DNA of 64,000 nucleotides, taken from positions 460,736-524,735 of the forward strand of contig FJUW01000046.1 in the NCBI GenBank assembly GCA_900074885.1, written 5' to 3'. Every line of letters starts with the position of its first letter. The stretch's first letter is position 1. A program made the position numbers and the translations under genes. The DNA comes from Rhynchosporium graminicola (lineage: Eukaryota; Ascomycota; Leotiomycetes; Helotiales; Ploettnerulaceae). Shown here piece after piece: positions 59,551-64,000 of this stretch. Below the pieces are notes generated by a model. That model searched no databases. It was not told where the DNA came from and saw only the letters and a list, made by a program, of their open reading frames with translations.

Positions 59551-60162
59551 ATGAAGGAACAGGCATTGAATCGTGGCGGCAAGAAGTTGAAGGCAAGGAA
59601 GGCGAGGAGAGCTCAGGCTGGAAAGCACTACAAGATCCCTGGTTTTGATGCCTTTAGCGTATGTATCACCCCTCCTCTTCTTCAAGACCTCTGTATACAC
59701 TTCCTAGAGGAGAGGATAGGAAAACTTATCAACAACATCACAGAATCGACCAAACTCTCCCTCCTCTCCCGACAAACCTACATTGATTTCACTGGTGGCT
59801 CTCTCCTCTACCGCCTCAAAGCCTTTAGATTCGCAAGCCCAACGCTTCTACTCAACTACCTCTGCGTCATCAACCCGGTACATAAGAGCTTCATCCGAGA
59901 TACTGCACTCCACATCCACCTCAAACCGCACAGTTCTACTCTCCCAACCAAAGCCTTCCAACTACTCTCCACCTGCACAAATCTCCAGAATGTAAGTCTC
60001 ATCATCCGTCTACCACGAGACATGTATCGGTTCTCAGACGTGTTTGTAAAGCCTGGTACCAGTGCAGCTTTGCTTGCCGCTTGGGAAGGTTATTGGCTCA
60101 GCAGTAACCAGGGGGTGTACGGCGCTACAGTAGGACTCGGAGTTGATGCCATTGTCGTTTGA
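59551..60162 (+). CDS. Unknown protein, 203 residues, single exon
   Basis: The ORF starts at an ATG. The N-terminus is strongly basic (GGKKLKARKARRAQAGKHYKI), followed by a Leu-rich helical part: PPLLQDLCIHFLEERIGKL, FTGGSLLYRLKAFRF, then ALHIHLKPHSSTLPTKAFQLLSTCTNLQNVSLIIRLPR. The last stretch recalls the 'distance from a class mean/neighbour' segments of large fungal F-box-like families, but no F-box is visible; this is weak inference. A GTATGT at 59661 with an AG 49 bp on could be an intron but would shift the frame, so I keep it unspliced. Leu and Ser content and the open frame support coding, but it could be a chance ORF. Confidence 0.5.
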   Translation: MKEQALNRGGKKLKARKARRAQAGKHYKIPGFDAFSVCITPPLLQDLCIHFLEERIGKLINNITESTKLSLLSRQTYIDFTGGSLLYRLKAFRFASPTLLLNYLCVINPVHKSFIRDTALHIHLKPHSSTLPTKAFQLLSTCTNLQNVSLIIRLPRDMYRFSDVFVKPGTSAALLAAWEGYWLSSNQGVYGATVGLGVDAIVV

Positions 60163-60944
60163 ACATTACTCTTTTTGGTTTGAGGTTAGGCAAGAGGAGA
60201 AATTGCTGGCTTTTTGCAACGAGATGAAGGCGCTGATGGGTGGGTGGGAGCTGATGGTGTAAGGGGGTCGATGGTGGGTTGTAGAGCAGAAGGGAGATAA
60301 CCGGCAGTGGCATGGCAGCTCTGCATCCTTTTCTTCTTTCACCAAAGAAGAACGAGAATCTATTGCAGTGTCTCTAAGAGCCGAGCGATCTATTGTTTTG
60401 CGAGTGGAATAACAATCGGTGATTAGTAGCATACATGGATTCTTGCTTTCTCTCATCCCCAGCCTCATCCCCGGCTATCATTTCTTCGGTTCCCTCATGT
60501 GTTTGTTGACTTTCTAGGTCCGACACCCTCGCTACCTTAGTTAGTAAACATCCACCACAGTCCACAGAAGCGAGATTCAGCAAAACGTTCCTGCACAACT
60601 TCTCTCTAAATAGAGGAAACTTATTTCTCTGACATCTTCCCCCCCCGCATCCCACCTCCCCCCACCCCGGGTAACATCAAGTGCTTCATTCTCAATCTCG
60701 ATAGGAACCGTGGAAAACTGCCCTCCTTCAAGTCCTACGACTTTCGCGCCAACAAGCCTCAATATCTACCTATCTAATGGTGCGCTACGCTCTCCAGAGA
60801 CTCTTGCCGAAGTATCCAGTTTGGAATATACTTCCTTTCCCCAACTGAAACTGAACTTATCTTCCTTCCTACACAACCCCATCTACCTCTCGACTCCACC
60901 TACTTAACCAATCTCACGAGATCTCAAAGTAAGCGTGAGGTATG

Positions 60945-60975
<31 letters not shown>

Positions 60976-61666
60976 TCACCTATAGCTTCATGGTCTTGGA
61001 TCCTTCACATGCCACATCCTACACACAGTGTTGAGGAATAATAACCTCTGGCACTGCCTGCCGTAGCATGACTGCCGTGGGGAACATGGTGAACTCAGCT
61101 ACAGATAACATGATAAAATTGATGGGATTTCCTCATTACGGTCATTTATTTTGTGTATGAGGATAGACTGATTAGGTGGGTAGGTATGTGTATTAGGGTT
61201 GGTGCTATGAATACTCATATGTAAGTAAGAGCTTGCTTGCGTATGTATGCCCCCCGTGAATACAAGAAACGGCTCTTTCGTATCGAAGACTCTCCCGGTC
61301 CAAATGTCGAGAACCTAAAGAGACTTCCCTAGTAGATAAACGCAGAGGCAGGGCTAAAGTCTCTGTTCGATCAATCGCCTTTGGCACAGCCGTCACAGTT
61401 GGGTTAATTCGAAGTCACAGCTGAACAGGGAATGAGAGGAATGAGCGGCCGGGTTTATCGGCTTTGATGTATATATATATCCAGCAGTGCTGCTCAGCAA
61501 CCCGTTTTTTGCATTCAAGATAGTGGGAAAAATCCCCGTCTAACCGCCATACCGTTATGGGTAGACAATGTCTAATGATACGCCAATACGCTACTCAATG
61601 CTCTAAATATCGCAAGTAACCAAAACCTCAATATCTAGCAGTCTAGATAAAGAAAACTAGATAAGT
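60163..61666. other. Intergenic, 1.5 kb, no gene seen
   Basis: It separates two 3' ends. It includes a (TA)13 run at 60949-60975. Short frames at 60166-60907 are rich in Pro/Ser but overlap one another on both strands; none is called. Confidence 0.5.
60949..60975. repeat. (TA)13 microsatellite
   Basis: An uninterrupted TA dinucleotide run of 27 bp. Confidence 0.95.
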
Positions 61667-63532
61667 CTACAAGTCTATCGAACTTGTCTTCTTCCTCAGT
61701 GGACTTGTGGCTGTGCTAGTCTCCTCGCTAGTACCGTACGCCGAATCATCGAAATCGATATCCCACTCCGTCTCCTCTTCTTGATTCTCCTCAAGGCCAT
61801 CCCATCCCTTCTGAGCTGCACCTCGGGTGTTCCATTTGAGCGATGTTGACACACTGTCGAACCATTCAGCTCCGGATTTCATGACGGTAGGGAAAGGATA
61901 TTGCGAAGCGGCAATCGTGATGTGATCGCCTTGCTTCAGTTCCACACGATTCTTGCCATCGAATGAGCAATAAGCTGTAGCACGGGAATTCCGTGGGACA
62001 GAAACACGAAGTAGCATTGTGTCAGACAGGACCATGGGACGGAAGGACAAGGTGTGAGGGCAGATAGGCGTGAGAAGAATAGCTGGAATGTCAGGGTGAA
62101 CAAGAGAACCACCAGCTGAGAGAGAATAGGCCGTTGAACCAGTTGGGGTAGCGAATATGCAACCGTCGGCTTGTACGACGGTGAGAAGCTCATCATCTCC
62201 GTAGAGCTCAAGGCTGGAGACGTAAGGGGATGGTCCACGGTCGATCACAAGCTCGTTGAGTACCTCGAATTGCTCGGCTTCCTCGGCGCCGTTCCTGGTG
62301 GCTCCTCCTTTATAGACAGTACATGTGAAGCGCATACGCATACTCACGCGCATACCATCTTCGCCCATGACTTTGTTCAGTTGCTCTTTAAACTTGTCGT
62401 ACTCGAAATTGGTCAAGAATCCTAAACTGCCGAGACTGAAAGACAAAATCGGCGGTACGATACCTTGGAATAACCAAGATGTGTATAGCACAGTCCCATC
62501 ACCACCAAGAGTCAAGACTAGATCAAATTTCTCAGGTTGGTCTCGGCACATTTCGGGTTTCCAATATTTGAGAAGATGTTGAAAGCGAGGATGTTCCTCT
62601 AGCATCTTGTCGGCTCCGAATCGCTTGGAGGCTTGTAATTTGGCATCGACATAGACGTTTACGCCAAGCTCTGAGCCATATCTGGGAGTGCTCATGAGCC
62701 ATGTTGCAAGCTCCCTAGTCAAGTGAACCAACTGGTTGTCTCTCGCCTTGGTGACTATCATAACGTTCCGAACAGCTCTCTTAATTGGGCGACGTTGCAA
62801 TTGTTTTGATATCTCCCGGACTCCAGTAGCAGTAGCCAACAGTCTTGAATGAGACATCCACTCCTCACCTCTGATCTCTTCCAAGACCTTATCAATATTT
62901 AAAACATCGTCAAATCTTTCGTGATAGAAGCAAGGGGATTGTAAGGCGTTGAATCGTGGTGTTGTGGGTGTTCCATGGCGAGCAGCAAGATCTGTAAGAG
63001 CGGCAGATAGCCTTTGCGATGTAGAGCCTTCTCGTCTAATCGCCATCTGGTTGTGCGAGGATACCATCCCTGGAAGTGACAAGTCTCGTGGATTATGATT
63101 TCTAGAAGATGCTGCAAGTGCCTTAATAAGGCTCTGTCGAGGAACGGACTCGACTGACAATGCGTTCTTGCGGTGGCTGAATGGAGATTTCGCAGGTCGT
63201 GGCGGAAAAGCCGGCGACGCAGGTAAAGATGCTGAATCGCTGGGGGAATTTTGGCCTACAGTGCTAGCAGCTGAGAAAGACGATTCGGACGGATCATTGT
63301 CAAAGTCGTATGAATGTCTGGTGTTCAGAGGACCAAGTTGTTGTGTGTTTTCGCGGAGGAGATTGTCTCCAGTGCCACCAGACGCCCTCAATCCATTGTT
63401 GGAAACGGGTTGAGACTGAACGTCTTTCTGGTATGCGAGGGAAGGATCCTCATTGATAATAGGGAGAGGCAGGTCGTCCGGGTTTGTCAGCGCTGGATGG
63501 AAAGACGTGGGAGAGCGAAGGGCAGACGACAT
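61667..63532 (-). CDS. NAD+ kinase (ATP-NAD kinase family, Utr1-like)
   Basis: Phosphorylates NAD+ (or NADH) to make NADP(H). One exon, 621 residues. The N-terminal ~180 residues are disordered, Ser/Pro rich, as in fungal Utr1/Yef1-type enzymes. The catalytic part carries the family motifs: DLVLTLGGDGTVLYTSWLFQG (GGDG at about 341-344), LSFSLGSLGFLTNFEYDKF, EVLNELVIDRG (NE/D motif), TPTGSTAYSLSAGGSLVHPDIPAILLTPICPHTLSFRP and the C-terminal strand ATAYCSFDGKNRVELKQGDHI. No mitochondrial presequence is evident, so cytosolic is likelier than the Pos5 mitochondrial type. All substrate-binding motifs are intact. Confidence 0.97.
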   Translation of the reverse strand: MSSALRSPTSFHPALTNPDDLPLPIINEDPSLAYQKDVQSQPVSNNGLRASGGTGDNLLRENTQQLGPLNTRHSYDFDNDPSESSFSAASTVGQNSPSDSASLPASPAFPPRPAKSPFSHRKNALSVESVPRQSLIKALAASSRNHNPRDLSLPGMVSSHNQMAIRREGSTSQRLSAALTDLAARHGTPTTPRFNALQSPCFYHERFDDVLNIDKVLEEIRGEEWMSHSRLLATATGVREISKQLQRRPIKRAVRNVMIVTKARDNQLVHLTRELATWLMSTPRYGSELGVNVYVDAKLQASKRFGADKMLEEHPRFQHLLKYWKPEMCRDQPEKFDLVLTLGGDGTVLYTSWLFQGIVPPILSFSLGSLGFLTNFEYDKFKEQLNKVMGEDGMRVSMRMRFTCTVYKGGATRNGAEEAEQFEVLNELVIDRGPSPYVSSLELYGDDELLTVVQADGCIFATPTGSTAYSLSAGGSLVHPDIPAILLTPICPHTLSFRPMVLSDTMLLRVSVPRNSRATAYCSFDGKNRVELKQGDHITIAASQYPFPTVMKSGAEWFDSVSTSLKWNTRGAAQKGWDGLEENQEEETEWDIDFDDSAYGTSEETSTATSPLRKKTSSIDL

Positions 63533-64000
63533 GATGGAGTAAATTGTGGAGGTCGGAAGTACTAGGTACCTAGTTTGACCGGGGCGTGGTGGACACGTTC
63601 GGCGCTAGCTTTTGCCGGACGGGGCACCTAGTGAACTTGGGAGGAATCTCACACCGTCAAAAATAGATTCCTATCTCCGGATAATGTTGAAGCTGACTGG
63701 AGAGAATGGATCACTGGGAGTGTTGTACTTGTAGGATTATCGCTGGCGGGCCAATTGAACTCCTGTTGAGTCCGAGATGGGTACGGGAAAATTGTCCCCG
63801 GGATGCGGTAGAAGTAGCCCGGCCGAACTGATTCTGATTTCCGATTTCTGATCAGGGATATGAGCCTTTATCCGTACAGCAAGTCTCTCTGTGGATTTGT
63901 TAGTGTAAGTAGTTAACCGTCAGATTTCCATGTTCATAGGTAGCTTGATTGGAACAGCTGGGCCGTAAGCAGCAGGTGATATTATAGTAGGAGAAAAAGG
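63533..64000. promoter_or_regulatory. Region upstream of NAD kinase, to window end
   Basis: This 468-bp stretch should hold the NAD kinase promoter. A TACTAGGTACCTAG word lies about 30 bp before the start codon. No gene is seen. Confidence 0.45.

Overview
The window is a 64 kb stretch of chromosome from a filamentous ascomycete (Pezizomycotina). Class Leotiomycetes is my best guess, but the sequence alone cannot confirm it. The evidence is the gene content (SWR1, REV1, a class IV chitin synthase with its Skt5-type activator, a Yox1-like homeobox gene, Zn2Cys6 and WSC proteins). Introns are many and short, mostly 45-90 bp, with GT..AG ends and CTAAC/CTGAC-like branch points. Genes lie on both strands and there are no operons. 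I find 22 protein-coding genes, most of them housekeeping, and no tRNA, rRNA, transposon or CRISPR that I can support.

Layout. 1-8.3 kb: the 5' two-thirds of SWR1 (minus, running off the left edge), the complex I subunit NDUFB8, a conserved fungal gene of unknown function, and an SCOC-like coiled-coil gene. 8.3-12.9 kb: a 4.6 kb gene-free stretch dense in TACCTACC/GGTAGGTA words. 12.9-24.6 kb: an MFS transporter with damaged-looking splice signals, the intronless polymerase gene REV1, a small GPI-type WSC protein, and a Zn2Cys6 regulator divergent from an alpha/beta-hydrolase. 25-34 kb, all minus: a Yox1-like homeobox protein, an 11-exon secreted serine carboxypeptidase, the Ran GTPase, and the proteasome chaperone Nas2/PSMD9. 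34.9-46.6 kb: a DH-PH RhoGEF, an RTC3-like SBDS-domain protein, a small unknown gene, OPA3-like, and the Polo kinase. 48.5-58.6 kb: the chitin synthase activator (Skt5/Chs4 type, with CAAX box) and a class IV (Chs3-type) chitin synthase, head to head across about 4 kb. 59.5-64 kb: a small unknown ORF and an NAD kinase.

Working together. The clearest functional pairing is the chitin synthase with its activator. The RhoGEF and the Polo kinase also belong to the morphogenesis and cell-cycle theme, but nothing shows co-regulation. The Zn2Cys6/hydrolase pair shares a promoter region that holds a duplicated 19-bp element and a 12-bp palindrome. SWR1/NDUFB8, MFS/REV1, NAS2/RhoGEF and OPA3/Polo are also divergent pairs.

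I see no clear previously undescribed multi-gene system. The best leads are the MFS gene with an apparent GG acceptor, the Zn2Cys6/hydrolase promoter repeat, a GC-AG intron in the RhoGEF, an in-frame retainable intron in the WSC gene, and three conserved-looking or orphan unknown genes. Exon coordinates were assigned by eye from reading frames and splice consensus; none was tested against transcripts.
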